DNA of 64,000 nucleotides from MGBC114844 sp910585855 (GCA_965646165.1 CBFFYP010000014.1:3280-67279), one strand, 5' to 3'; shown: positions 10,036 through 18,458, numbered from the stretch's first letter. The notes: generated from the sequence alone by a model not told the origin. Numbers and translations are program-made.

Positions 10036-11301
10036 CTAACAATCACTGCCTTGAATTAATTTATTAAAATTCCCGAAGATAAATTCTTCTTTTATCTTTC
10101 TAATATACTTCGGATCGGTCAATAAATGCTTAATTGTAACTAATAAACCTCCAATATCTAGCTGCCTGATTGCCTTATTATTTCCGCTTGCTATATTTCC
10201 TCCTACCCAGATTAAATTACTAGATGTCGCTATACTATTAGAATACATAATAATTTTTCTAGTTCTGACATTATACAAATCTTTTGTCAACGTTTTATTA
10301 GCATCATAAAGAAGTAAATGTATTGTGCTTATAATAAAATTAATCAGATTAGATAATAAAGCTGATATTCCTGCCTTCACTATATCTCCTGTATTAATAT
10401 AATTCTTTGTTATTGTTTCTACATTTTTATTACTAAGAACTAAATTTGCTCCCAGAAATTGTATCCCAAAAGTGGTATACATGTCTGTTCCAATATGTAT
10501 AATTTGTTTAATAAGTGCCGCTGTAAAAGCTTCTGGCTCTTCTTTTATCCTCCGATACATCTCCGTCAGCATAATGGAGGTACTTGCTTCTACTCCTATC
10601 AGGGGATTTTTAAATTCTTTTGTATATATGACATGATTAGTTGTTAATATAGGCAACCCTCCAACTAATGGTCTTTTTACGCATGTAATAGTATTTGTCA
10701 TAATATTTGCTATTCCAAAAATCAATCCTGCTACTGGATCATGTCCTAAAGTTGAAAATCTATGATTTGCTCCTTTAAATAATCCTAGTTTTCCTTCCAT
10801 TACAAATTCACTCAGATCAAAATCCCATTCAGGAATATTTTCTCGTTTTAACATTCGAGCTAATGCCTTTTCTGTCAAAGGGGAAGTTGCATCATAAGGT
10901 ACACCTTGAGTTGAAACAATATGTTCCATAGAAGCATAATAAGGACGTTCTGATATACTTTTTCCATTATTTAATTTCCCTAGTATCTTTTCCTGAAACT
11001 TATGAAGGTTTTCTTCATTTCGATTCCCTTTTCCTGCATTTTCAATATTTGTAATATCATTGACGATAACAATTCTTGTCAGTTGCAATGCCACAGCAAC
11101 AAACAAAAACATGATATCCATACCCTGCAGACCTGTCTGTTTTTCAAACTCTTTATCTAAATTATCTAATATTTCTTTACTATGATGCGCCACATCTGCT
11201 GCTCTGTATAATTCATTTGCTGTCATTTCCATATTATTCAATATAACATTTACATCACTATAAAGAGCCTTTCTCTTTCTTTCTAAATCCTCTAAAGCCA
11301 T
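10036..11301 (-). CDS. Unknown 421-aa protein of the AAA/DUF697 operon
   Basis: I do not recognise the family. The first ~60 residues are helical and charged. A hydrophobic stretch follows near 62-85 (MDIMFLFVAVALQLTRIVIV). The central part contains a polar motif, NHRFSTLGHDPVAGLIFG, that looks conserved-domain-like, with His/Asp pairs that could bind metal. Another hydrophobic helix lies near 300-325. Membrane association is likely. It starts 18 bp downstream of the PH-like/DUF697 gene with TGGAGG upstream of the ATG, so it belongs to the same operon. A role as effector or membrane partner is a guess. Confidence 0.6.
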   Translation of the reverse strand: MALEDLERKRKALYSDVNVILNNMEMTANELYRAADVAHHSKEILDNLDKEFEKQTGLQGMDIMFLFVAVALQLTRIVIVNDITNIENAGKGNRNEENLHKFQEKILGKLNNGKSISERPYYASMEHIVSTQGVPYDATSPLTEKALARMLKRENIPEWDFDLSEFVMEGKLGLFKGANHRFSTLGHDPVAGLIFGIANIMTNTITCVKRPLVGGLPILTTNHVIYTKEFKNPLIGVEASTSIMLTEMYRRIKEEPEAFTAALIKQIIHIGTDMYTTFGIQFLGANLVLSNKNVETITKNYINTGDIVKAGISALLSNLINFIISTIHLLLYDANKTLTKDLYNVRTRKIIMYSNSIATSSNLIWVGGNIASGNNKAIRQLDIGGLLVTIKHLLTDPKYIRKIKEEFIFGNFNKLIQGSDC

Positions 11302-11319
11302 TCCATATATCCTCCACTT

Positions 11320-12453
11320 TCAGCCAGTCCTAAGTTTTGTCAACTCATTATACTGATCTCTCATTTGCATTACTTTATCATCTAAAAGTTCTGTATTATA
11401 ACCTTGTTCTTTTAAATATCTATTTTGTTCCTCAAGATTCTTCATATATGCAGCGTACTCAGAAAGTAATTGTTCATATTCCTCAACTTTTTCTTTTATG
11501 TTCTCTCTTTCCTTCATCATTTTATCTGCTTCCTTACAAAGTTTTACTTCATATTCTTCTGATGCCATATAATAACCTTGCTTCATGCCATCAATTTTAT
11601 ACTTTGCTTTTTCTTTTTGCTGCAAATCAAAAAAATGTGCTGCTGCCAGCCAGCCGATTGATTCCGTTAAAGTAAATGCTGTTGCTGTATTAATTGCATT
11701 GCCAAGCCCGGGAATCCAACCTAATAAAATTTGTGTAGCACCTCTCCCAACAGCGGCTGCAGCTGCTCCGCTTATAATACCTTTCGCCAATCCCTCTGTC
11801 ACCCTAATGCCAAATACTCCTCCTAATGATGTAATCATAGTAATTTGAATCGGAGTAATCACTGCGGAATCCACAAGAGGAATTTGAGCTAAACCAGTAC
11901 CTACACCGCCTGCTGCAACAGATGCTGCATGAATAATAGCATTGCATTTCATTGTCTGTTCTTCTGTCAAACCTAATTTTCCTACTTCTCCTGATGGCTT
12001 AAAACACATCATATCATTATAATCTAAAACTTTTCGCTTTAATTTCCACAAAACATTTCCTATATTCGCTTTATCAAAAGAATACTCCGCTATGGATAAT
12101 ACATCTCCATTCGAAAATGTTATAGTCATAGAGGCATCTGTAGTATCATATATCCTTCCCTTCTTATCTGGTTCGATTTCTATATTAACAACATCCTGAT
12201 AATTAAAATAAAATACTTTTTTTAACACATCCGTATAATAAATACCTGTTGTAGTAAATACAATTCCACTTTTTCCGCCCATTATACTTGTATCCAAAAA
12301 TGCTACAATATTTTCCGTATTTATATTGGAATCAAAAGTTTTTGTTATTTTTGCTTTTGTTTTATCTGAAATATCAGGATATGTATAAAGTTTATTATAA
12401 CCAGTGTCTAAATTACTTTTTATAATATCTTTCAGTTCTTCTCTCTTATCCAT
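11320..12453 (-). CDS. PH-like domain / DUF697 / coiled-coil membrane protein
   Basis: 377 residues in three parts. Residues about 25-145 look like a bacterial PH/GRAM-type domain (SIMGGKSGIVFTTTGIYYTD, then beta strands and a final helix). Residues about 168-278 are DUF697: Gly/Ala-rich hydrophobic hairpins with IPLVDSAVITPIQITMI and WIPGLGNAINTATAF. Residues about 300-375 are a charged coiled coil. DUF697 is known from YcjF-type proteins that accompany GTPases at the membrane. Here it could link the membrane to the dynamin-like pair, which is inference. It is cotranscribed with neighbours (37 bp and 18 bp gaps). GGAG precedes the ATG. Confidence 0.75.
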   Translation of the reverse strand: MDKREELKDIIKSNLDTGYNKLYTYPDISDKTKAKITKTFDSNINTENIVAFLDTSIMGGKSGIVFTTTGIYYTDVLKKVFYFNYQDVVNIEIEPDKKGRIYDTTDASMTITFSNGDVLSIAEYSFDKANIGNVLWKLKRKVLDYNDMMCFKPSGEVGKLGLTEEQTMKCNAIIHAASVAAGGVGTGLAQIPLVDSAVITPIQITMITSLGGVFGIRVTEGLAKGIISGAAAAAVGRGATQILLGWIPGLGNAINTATAFTLTESIGWLAAAHFFDLQQKEKAKYKIDGMKQGYYMASEEYEVKLCKEADKMMKERENIKEKVEEYEQLLSEYAAYMKNLEEQNRYLKEQGYNTELLDDKVMQMRDQYNELTKLRTG

Positions 12454-12490
12454 TTTTTCTCCTTTTGATAAATAAATTATCTAGTTTACT

Positions 12491-12880
12491 TTAATCTATT
12501 TCTTTATCCATTGGTCTTTCTATCTCAAATTTCATCTCTAAAGCAGTTTCTAGACGTTCTATTGTTTCTTTTGTAAATTTATATTTTTCTACACTCTTCT
12601 CTGCACTTTTTAATTTTCTTTTTTGATCGGCATCCTGAAATATCATATAAATTGCGAATGAAATATCCTTTCTGTCTTTATCTGTCGTAACAATCAGTTC
12701 TCCTTCTATATAGAGAAAACCATTCTTTTCCCAGTTTCGAATCTGAGAGTCTGTATATTCACTAAGAATCTCCAAATAAGTTTCCAGTTTATATTTGCCT
12801 TGTATAGACTGTATCATATATTGAAACGAATCGAAAAACACATCCAGAAGGGATTTTTCTTTATTATGTTTTTGTTCCAA
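12491..12880 (-). CDS. Small charged protein, unknown
   Basis: 129 residues. The start codon appears to be TTG at 12880, with AAGGAAG 7 bases upstream; no in-frame ATG gives a better start. The protein is rich in Lys and Glu, predicted helical at both ends, with a central beta-looking patch (NGFLYIEGELIVTT). No signal peptide, membrane segment or family I recognise. It lies between the 52-aa gene and the DUF697 gene in the operon, so it is probably a soluble partner of that complex. Confidence 0.6.
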   Translation of the reverse strand: MEQKHNKEKSLLDVFFDSFQYMIQSIQGKYKLETYLEILSEYTDSQIRNWEKNGFLYIEGELIVTTDKDRKDISFAIYMIFQDADQKRKLKSAEKSVEKYKFTKETIERLETALEMKFEIERPMDKEID

Positions 12881-12921
12881 TTTACAAACTTCCTTCTTTT
12901 TTCATTTATTTTTTTTATTCA

Positions 12922-13080
12922 TCACTTTGAACAAGAATTAATTTCCTTTATCATCTTTTTACACATTCGATCTGAAATTTCTCCTTTTTCTCTTCTCTTT
13001 TGCAATTCCGCTACTTTTTTAATTCGATCCTTTTCTGCAAGTCCTAAAAAATCTTTTGCTTTCCCCTCTACTAATGCCAT
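12922..13080 (-). CDS. Small 52-aa charged protein in the operon
   Basis: A short reading frame from ATG at 13080 to TGA at 12922. AGGAGG lies 11 bases upstream. The peptide starts MALVEGKAKDFLGLAEKD and ends with CKKMIKEINSCSK. It is helical and very basic, with no membrane segment. It fills an otherwise empty 230-bp gap in a tight operon, in the same direction as its neighbours, which is the main support that it is real. It may be an adaptor or assembly peptide; no function can be assigned. Confidence 0.6.
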   Translation of the reverse strand: MALVEGKAKDFLGLAEKDRIKKVAELQKRREKGEISDRMCKKMIKEINSCSK

Positions 13081-13108
13081 CTCTCTTTTTTCCTCCTATT
13101 TCTATTTT

Positions 13109-13891
13109 TTAGAGATCTTCTAGTCTAATCTCTTCTGATACAATATTTCCAACACGATCCATCGAATCTTTTCTTTTCTTTACAAAATAGTCATTAATCC
13201 GATAAGCTGCTTTATAATATTCTGGAACAATCTCCTCTATATTTAATTGTAGCTGTTCCCTCACAGGGTCTTCCTCTAAATTAATCCGCTGTATCATAAA
13301 CTTTCCTTCTCTTTTTTTCACTACACAAAGCTTATTCATTGCATCATAAATCAATTTTGCATTTGGTGTATAATGTGTATAATTTAAATATGGATTCGGA
13401 ACTCGTTCTAACTCTGCTATATCTGCTATTACTTGTTCTGTTAAATAATGTACGATCGGATCTAACCATTTCAATTCTTCATCATTTTCTATGTATTCCT
13501 TCTCTACACTAACTGCAAAATTCTCTGTAATCTCTTCAAAACTGCTTTCATAAGGCAGTACTTTATACCACCATGACAGCCGCCGATTCCACCTTTCCTC
13601 ATCCATATAACCACATTGCATACAATGTTTTTTTAAATAATCATTAAAATCTGCCTCATTTCTTTTTCGAATCAGCTCCTCTAAAAACTCCAAAATGGTG
13701 TCACGTAAATCAGGCAGTATTATAGCTATTACTACTGCAATCAATATGAAAACCACGAAACCAATTAAAATCGGAACAATGCCAATCCATTGAAAAATCA
13801 AAAAACTTATTATAAGAGCAATAAAAAGGATTCTATGTTTTTTTATCCATTCCCATACAAATACCGCAAACTTACCAAAATATTGTTTCAT
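13109..13891 (-). CDS. Membrane protein with cytoplasmic domain, unknown
   Basis: 260 residues. Two hydrophobic segments at about 20-40 and 42-62 (LFIALIISFLIFQWIGIVPI and the stretch after) form a membrane hairpin. A soluble, mostly helical domain of about 190 residues follows, with several Trp and Tyr and a CMQCGY patch near 90. No family recognised. It is 15 bp downstream of the 116-aa membrane gene and 28 bp upstream of the 52-aa gene. Likely a membrane subunit served by the AAA ATPase. Confidence 0.65.
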   Translation of the reverse strand: MKQYFGKFAVFVWEWIKKHRILFIALIISFLIFQWIGIVPILIGFVVFILIAVVIAIILPDLRDTILEFLEELIRKRNEADFNDYLKKHCMQCGYMDEERWNRRLSWWYKVLPYESSFEEITENFAVSVEKEYIENDEELKWLDPIVHYLTEQVIADIAELERVPNPYLNYTHYTPNAKLIYDAMNKLCVVKKREGKFMIQRINLEEDPVREQLQLNIEEIVPEYYKAAYRINDYFVKKRKDSMDRVGNIVSEEIRLEDL

Positions 13892-13905
13892 CTTTTTTCC
13901 TTTTT

Positions 13906-14256
13906 TTATCCGTTATTTTTTATCTGCGCTTCTAATTCCGGCGTTAAATCAAATTCATCTTCGATTGTTGCATATTTTCTATACTGTGGAGGTATTTCCT
14001 CTTCCTTTTGCTCTAATGTCACAATTTTTTCATGCCATGTTCCTAACTCATCCTTTGCATAATGTTTGGTTCGATTTTGAATCCGATCTCCTGCTCTTTT
14101 AATAAATACAGCCGATCCCATCAAAATTCCTTTTATCTTTCCTTTTAGTTTTTGAATTACTTTTTTCATAAAACTAAGAATTTGATTCCAATACTTTGCA
14201 ATTATTGTCCCCCCTGTAATAATTGCTGCTCCCAATATCAATGCAATCCCTATCAT
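13906..14256 (-). CDS. Small single-pass membrane protein, unknown
   Basis: 116 residues. One N-terminal membrane segment (MIGIALILGAAIITGGTIIA), then a basic stretch and an acidic C-terminal tail (EDEFDLTPELEAQI). The ATG at 14256 overlaps the stop of the AAA gene by 4 bases (ATGA-type coupling), with GGAGG upstream. Translational coupling suggests it is made in step with the ATPase. Unknown family. Confidence 0.65.
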   Translation of the reverse strand: MIGIALILGAAIITGGTIIAKYWNQILSFMKKVIQKLKGKIKGILMGSAVFIKRAGDRIQNRTKHYAKDELGTWHEKIVTLEQKEEEIPPQYRKYATIEDEFDLTPELEAQIKNNG

Positions 14257-15188
14257 AGCCTGATTCCTCCTGTCTTTCCTAATTGTTCTTTTGCATATGC
14301 CTCTGTCACTTCTCTGGTTTCTGTTATAACCTCCTTTTCTTTTTCTGTATCTCCTTTATTAGCACGCTTGCTAAGCAGTATCCTCTCTATTTCCTGTTCA
14401 AACTCCACTTGTTCTAAATACTCTTTTTTTGCCCTTGCCGTTCGAAGAGCCGCTGCTAAAGTAGCATTAGCTATATCACTTCCACTTATGCCATTATATT
14501 TTTTTGCTACTTCTGCTATTGATATTCGATTCGGAATCGTATCCATAAGATAATGATTTAATAATTGATATCTAACCGCTTCATTTGGCAAATCAAAACG
14601 AATATGATATGGTATTCTCCGCATAAATGCTGAATCATAATTCTGAATAAAATTGGTTGTAAAAATTACCATTCCCTCAAAGGAATCTAATAAAGTCAAT
14701 AAAACAGATCTTGTCTGATTGACACTGACATCTGCTGCACTGCTCATATCTGTTACTCGTCTGCTCAATAGTGCATCTGCTTCATCAAATAAAATCAATA
14801 CGTTTTCCTGCTTTGCATACTGAAATAAAGAAACCAGATTTTTTGAAGTTTCTCCCACATATTTCGATTCAATATCAGCATAATTTACTTTTAAAACTTT
14901 CATTCCCAATTCACTGGCAACCGCATTGGCAGCCATTGTTTTTCCAGTTCCCGGTTCACCATAAAAATTAATGCAAAAATTCATCGGCTTCTTTATCACC
15001 TTTCCTAGTTTCCATTCCTCAAATACTTTCTCTTTATACTGAAAAATAGAAATAGCATCCATAATAAAACCTTTTAACTGTGGTTCTATTACCATATCAG
15101 AAAACTGATAACTTGGTTCTGAAACCAAAAATACAACAGAATTCTTTTCTTTTTGTTTTTCCTGAACTGGAATTGGATTAATTGGCAT
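14253..15188 (-). CDS. AAA+ ATPase (classic AAA type)
   Basis: 311 residues. Walker A GEPGTGKT at 77-84, Walker B LILFDEAD at 131-138, sensor-1 region TTN at 177-179, and an RR pair at 190-191 in the arginine-finger position. A small helical lid follows, with a basic/acidic coiled tail. This is the FtsH/Cdc48/spastin-like type of single AAA domain that forms hexamers and pulls proteins apart or remodels complexes. There is no protease domain. First gene of the operon running to the WYL regulator; its promoter faces the divergent XRE gene. Substrates are unknown. Confidence 0.85.
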   Translation of the reverse strand: MPINPIPVQEKQKEKNSVVFLVSEPSYQFSDMVIEPQLKGFIMDAISIFQYKEKVFEEWKLGKVIKKPMNFCINFYGEPGTGKTMAANAVASELGMKVLKVNYADIESKYVGETSKNLVSLFQYAKQENVLILFDEADALLSRRVTDMSSAADVSVNQTRSVLLTLLDSFEGMVIFTTNFIQNYDSAFMRRIPYHIRFDLPNEAVRYQLLNHYLMDTIPNRISIAEVAKKYNGISGSDIANATLAAALRTARAKKEYLEQVEFEQEIERILLSKRANKGDTEKEKEVITETREVTEAYAKEQLGKTGGIRL

Positions 15189-15228
15189 CTCTTCTCTCCT
15201 TTTCTTTTGAATTTTGATTAAAACATTT

Positions 15229-15268
15229 CACTAAAATATAGTGTATCATTCTTATTATTTTTTTACAA
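15229..15268 (-). promoter_or_regulatory. Candidate promoter and operator of the AAA operon
   Basis: On the minus strand, TTGTAA (15268-15263), a 17-base spacer and TACACT (15245-15240) form a moderate promoter. An inverted repeat CACTA-N5-TAGTG at 15229-15243 overlaps the -10 box and would suit a dimeric XRE repressor, such as the one encoded next door. This is a by-eye proposal. Confidence 0.4.
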
Positions 15269-15429
15269 TGAAATCCCCATACTAAAATTAAAGATTCCTT
15301 TTATAAAGCTGTCACCGGACACTGAAATCAAACACATCAATATAGTATCTTCTTTATTCATTCTAAAACCCCTCTAAAAATCAATAAAAACGACACACTT
15401 TAGCAAAAGTATATCCTTTTTATTCTTAA

Positions 15430-15457
15430 TTGTCAATTATATTTATCTTAATATGAT
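15430..15457 (+). promoter_or_regulatory. Candidate promoter of the XRE regulator
   Basis: TTGTCA at 15430-15435, a 16-base spacer and TATGAT at 15452-15457 lie 57 bases before the ATG. The divergent AAA promoter is about 160 bp away, so the two share one control region. Confidence 0.5.
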
Positions 15458-15513
15458 AATTTCATTTTACATTTACTATTGTATACTGTTTTTAAAAGGA
15501 GTGTTGTATTTTT

Positions 15514-15813
15514 ATGATCGCCGATAGAATTCGTTATCTAAGAAACAGACAAGGTCTGTCCCAAGCAGACCTTGCCAGACTTTTAAATATTACACGTTCC
15601 AGTGTAAATGCATGGGAACTTGGTATCTCTATGCCATCTACTGCAAGTATTATAGAATTAACGCATATTTTCCATGTTTCCGCCGATTATTTACTAGAAT
15701 TAGAAAAAAATAATCGCTCCCCCAAAGATACCTTAGATTTAACAGAATTTTCTCAAGAAGAAAAAGACCTGATTTTTCACCTTATTAATTACATCAATTC
15801 CAGAAAATCTTAA
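15514..15813 (+). CDS. XRE-family HTH regulator
   Basis: 99 residues. A Cro/CI-type helix-turn-helix at residues 3-58 (QADLARLLNITRSSVNAWEL) is followed by a short acidic tail with helical LTEFSQEEKDLIFHLINYI. No sensor domain, so it is a small repressor-like protein. It is divergent from the AAA operon, suggesting it controls that operon and perhaps itself. AAGGAG precedes the ATG by 12 bases. A terminator hairpin overlaps its stop. Confidence 0.85.
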   Translation: MIADRIRYLRNRQGLSQADLARLLNITRSSVNAWELGISMPSTASIIELTHIFHVSADYLLELEKNNRSPKDTLDLTEFSQEEKDLIFHLINYINSRKS

Positions 15814-15855
15814 TCTTAATCCTGCAGAAATCTGTGGGATTAAGATCTTCCCTTT
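15812..15855 (+). terminator. Intrinsic terminator after the XRE gene
   Basis: CTTAATCC and GGATTAAG flank a CAGA/TCTG inner stem, followed by a T-rich run (ATCTTCCCTTT). It sits directly at the stop codon. The next ~200 bases show no gene. Confidence 0.6.
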
Positions 15856-16057
15856 CCCATTTTTTATATTTTACTCTTACCAAATATAAAATTTTTCTAC
15901 ACTGTCGTATGTAATAAGTCTATTATACACTTCATGTATGACATAATTTGTCACTCTTATAAAAATCTTTCATTTATATCAAAATAATTTTTCTATAATA
16001 TTGAATAAATCCCCCTCACTTATGATATATACTTCATTCCTTTCTTTTACTAAATTA

Positions 16058-16104
16058 CAAAAAAAACGTTCCTTTTTCTTTTAAAGAATATAGAACGCCT
16101 TTTT
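16058..16104 (-). terminator. Intrinsic terminator after the DUF697 gene
   Basis: Read on the minus strand, GCGTTC and GAACGT form the stem, with an extra TTCTTT/AAAGAA inner pairing, followed by eight T residues. It begins about 13 bases past the stop of the gene at 16117. Confidence 0.65.
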
Positions 16105-16116
16105 CTTTCATTTTTC

Positions 16117-16641
16117 TTATTCCCGATTTTTCATCTGTACTTCAAAATAATCTTTAAACAAAGCAGAACCTTTTAGTCCAGTAATATCATTTTCACTCAA
16201 TTTTCCCATCTTTACTGCCTTACACACTTCAATATAAGCCTTTCCCATAGCCCAAGTAATCACTCCTGCCGTCCCGGCTGAAACAGCTCCTCCCGCCACA
16301 CTTCCAGCTCCCGGAATTAACTTAATCAAATTAGCAGCCATCGTCTTTCCAAGTACTGCTGCCCCACCTGCTCCCAATGCAGTTATAGCTAAAGCCTTCA
16401 GCCCATCTTTTTTTACATCAATTCCAAATATTCCAGAAATCGCAGCCATTAAGGCAACCTGCTGACCAATCAATAATGGTGTATCTGCAAAAGGAATAGG
16501 AATTGCACCAGTTGCTGCCGTAGTTCCCACTGCAACCGCAACTGCATTATCTGCTTTCTCCAACATGGTTTTTAACTCAATTTGTTTCATATCTGCTTCT
16601 AATTCCTCTTCCAATTCCTTTTCATAAGGATAATCACTCAT
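16117..16641 (-). CDS. DUF697-type membrane protein
   Basis: 174 residues. An acidic helical head (about 1-28) is followed by Gly/Ala-rich hydrophobic segments typical of DUF697 at about 30-140: GAIPIPFADTPLLIGQQVAL, then LITALGAGG-like and KLIPGAGSVAGGAV segments. The IPIP-A/D-TPL motif and the second IPGAG-S motif parallel those in the larger DUF697 protein at 11320. It has its own ribosome site (AGGAGG, 5 bases from ATG) and its own terminator, so it is a separate unit beside the AAA/dynamin module. Probably membrane-embedded; it may act with the GTPases. Confidence 0.75.
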   Translation of the reverse strand: MSDYPYEKELEEELEADMKQIELKTMLEKADNAVAVAVGTTAATGAIPIPFADTPLLIGQQVALMAAISGIFGIDVKKDGLKALAITALGAGGAAVLGKTMAANLIKLIPGAGSVAGGAVSAGTAGVITWAMGKAYIEVCKAVKMGKLSENDITGLKGSALFKDYFEVQMKNRE

Positions 16642-16807
16642 AATGTCCTCCTGTCTTACGTGTTTCCTCTACATATTTTTCGTTTCCTTTATTTTCTTAC
16701 TACCTTAAACTCAATTTTTTCATATAATTTTACCTCAAATATAGTACATGACTGCCTAAAGTAGCGTTACATCACAGGGTGGCTGACAGCACCCTTTACA
16801 GCAGAGT

Positions 16808-17937
16808 TTACTCGGCTGTAACTGTACCAGATACTTGACTATCCTCAAGATAGTGGATTCCCATACGATACAGATTCATGGCTCCAATGCGGTCATCGTT
16901 AGACTGATAACCACAATTCTTACAGGTAAACAGATGTCGTTTCTTGTTGCGGTTCGCCTTTTCGATGTGTCCACATTTAGGGCAACACTGACTTGTGTAT
17001 TTCGGACTAACCTTAATAACGGCTGACTGATTCTGTTTTGCTTTGTAGAGAAGTTTCTGCTCAAGGTCATAAAACGACCACGATACCGACACATAACGGT
17101 CTTTGGTTCTGACACGTTCTGTAGCATTGCGGATACCTGACAAATCTTCAAGAACAAAGAGCGTGTGCTTCGGATTGGATTCCACGAGTGCCTTTGATAC
17201 ACAATGATTCACATCCTGCATCCAACGATTTTCTCGTTGACCGATCGCTTTCATCCTTCGTCTTGCAGAGGGAGTCTGACGCATTTGAAGTTCTTTCCGC
17301 AGTTTCGAATCGTTTGCACGTTTCTGTTTCATAGCTTTGCCACTAACAAAACCAGACTGATGTCTACTGTTATACGTGGCAACAACAAAGTGGATACCTC
17401 TGTCAATACCAACAACATTGCAGATATCCGAAACGTTACTTTCTTCCACATCGTAAGTAACAGGGATATGTAAAAAATACTTTCCATGCTTATTTACAAG
17501 CTTGGGTGTGCGATGGTATGGTCAAAGTATTTCGACATCCATTCAGCAAAGTATGGCAGTTTAACACGACCATTTAGTGTATTTACGGAAAAGCAGTTTT
17601 GTATAAGAGAATAATCTCTGTTCCAAACAAGGTCATATTGCGGTTTCTTAAAAGATGGTTTCCTCCATTCCTTTTGGTTTTCGAGAATGGTCTTATATTT
17701 TGCAATAACTGTCTTGAAAACAGACTGAGCCATCTGTGATTTCAGATCGAACTTTGCTCTTAGTGTAGAATAGAATGTCTTGTTAAGCGAAAACTGCTTT
17801 AAGTTGTGTGTACGGAATACATATTCTGAAACATAATTACAAGCATCAGAATAGACAGACATGGTTTCGTTAAGCAAAATTTTGTCATTCGGTGTCGTAG
17901 CTATTTGTATTTTAGCTGTAACTGTTATTTGTTCCAT
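16808..17937 (-). pseudogene. tnpB: TnpB RNA-guided nuclease, split by one frameshift
   Basis: Two reading frames, 17937-17494 and 17449-16808, together encode one TnpB of about 375 residues. At about 17495-17510 the frame changes: ...HTIAHPSL ends at a stop, while the next frame reads KLVNKHGKYFLHIPV and runs on into the second part. One missing or extra base explains this. The catalytic residues are intact: Asp in GIDRG, Glu in VLEDLS, Asp in SNDDRIGAMN; so is the zinc site CPKCG/CKNCG. TnpB is a guide-RNA-directed DNA nuclease that keeps IS200/IS605 in place. The break looks recent. The ATG at 17937 has GGAG upstream. Confidence 0.85.
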
Positions 17938-18019
17938 ATAGGTACTCCTTTCCTTGATATTTCACTTAATATATTATATAATAGTAATTAGTGAAAGTCA
18001 ACGATTTAGAGGTGTTTTT

Positions 18020-18240
18020 ATGGATAATAGATACACTCATCATAATAGGCGGAAATACAGTTTAAAAGTACATATCGTTCTTGTTACCAAGTACCGTAAG
18101 CAGCTTCTCAAAGGAACGTAAACTACGATACTACGGACAGACTTTGCGATATTGTAAAAATCCTTAAACAGCAGACTACTTATTACTTATGGCAGAAATA
18201 TCCAGATTTTCTGTCTAAGTGGTATTGGAAGAAGAGATTC
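18020..18240 (+). pseudogene. tnpA: TnpA (Y1 transposase) fragments
   Basis: The ATG at 18020 opens MDNRYTHHNRRKYSLKVHIV, then LVTKYR, the start of IS200-type Y1 transposases, but a stop comes after 33 codons. Further on, a piece in another frame reads LWQKYPDFLSKWYWKKR, which belongs to the middle of the same protein. The HUH and catalytic Tyr regions are missing. The remnant ends where the family B hairpin at 18236 starts. Confidence 0.7.
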
Positions 18241-18288
18241 AAAAACGGTGGGCAGCCTGCTCACCGTTTTTGAATCTGGCGTCCTCCC
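18236..18288 (-). repeat. Family B element, bare hairpin form
   Basis: Arms 18236-18250 and 18262-18276 are perfect inverted complements over 15 bases with an 11-base loop (GGCAGCCTGCT). The GGCGTCC end follows at 18278. It directly abuts the tnpA remnant, so it either inserted there or marks a deletion end. The bases from 18290 to 18458 hold no gene I can see. Confidence 0.7.
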
Positions 18289-18458
18289 TTTCTATAAAAA
18301 TCGTACGCTGCCAGCAAGTTTTCACTTGAAAACTCTAAAAAATTCTTATTTCATCTTCCCGTAAAATCAAAATTTTATCCTTTTTCAAGTTTATAAATTT
18401 ATCCTGATTTTGAATTCATTTTGCATTGATTATCCCTTTTTATATAATTACTGTTAAA

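Larger units (their letters stand above)
16745..18240. mobile_element. Decayed IS200/IS605 element (divergent tnpA/tnpB)
   Basis: tnpB on the minus strand and a tnpA fragment on the plus strand diverge from a shared AT-rich control region at 17940-18019. The tnpB 3' end contains a GGGTG/CACCC hairpin at about 16779-16795, the usual place for the element's right end and the guide-RNA scaffold that overlaps tnpB in this family. The left end beyond tnpA has been lost, and the sequence changes to a family B hairpin at 18236. With tnpA broken the copy cannot move by itself. Confidence 0.75.

Noticed and set aside
15840..16060. A small gene between the XRE and DUF697 genes
   Set aside because: No frame of useful length with a ribosome site; both sides are closed by terminators.
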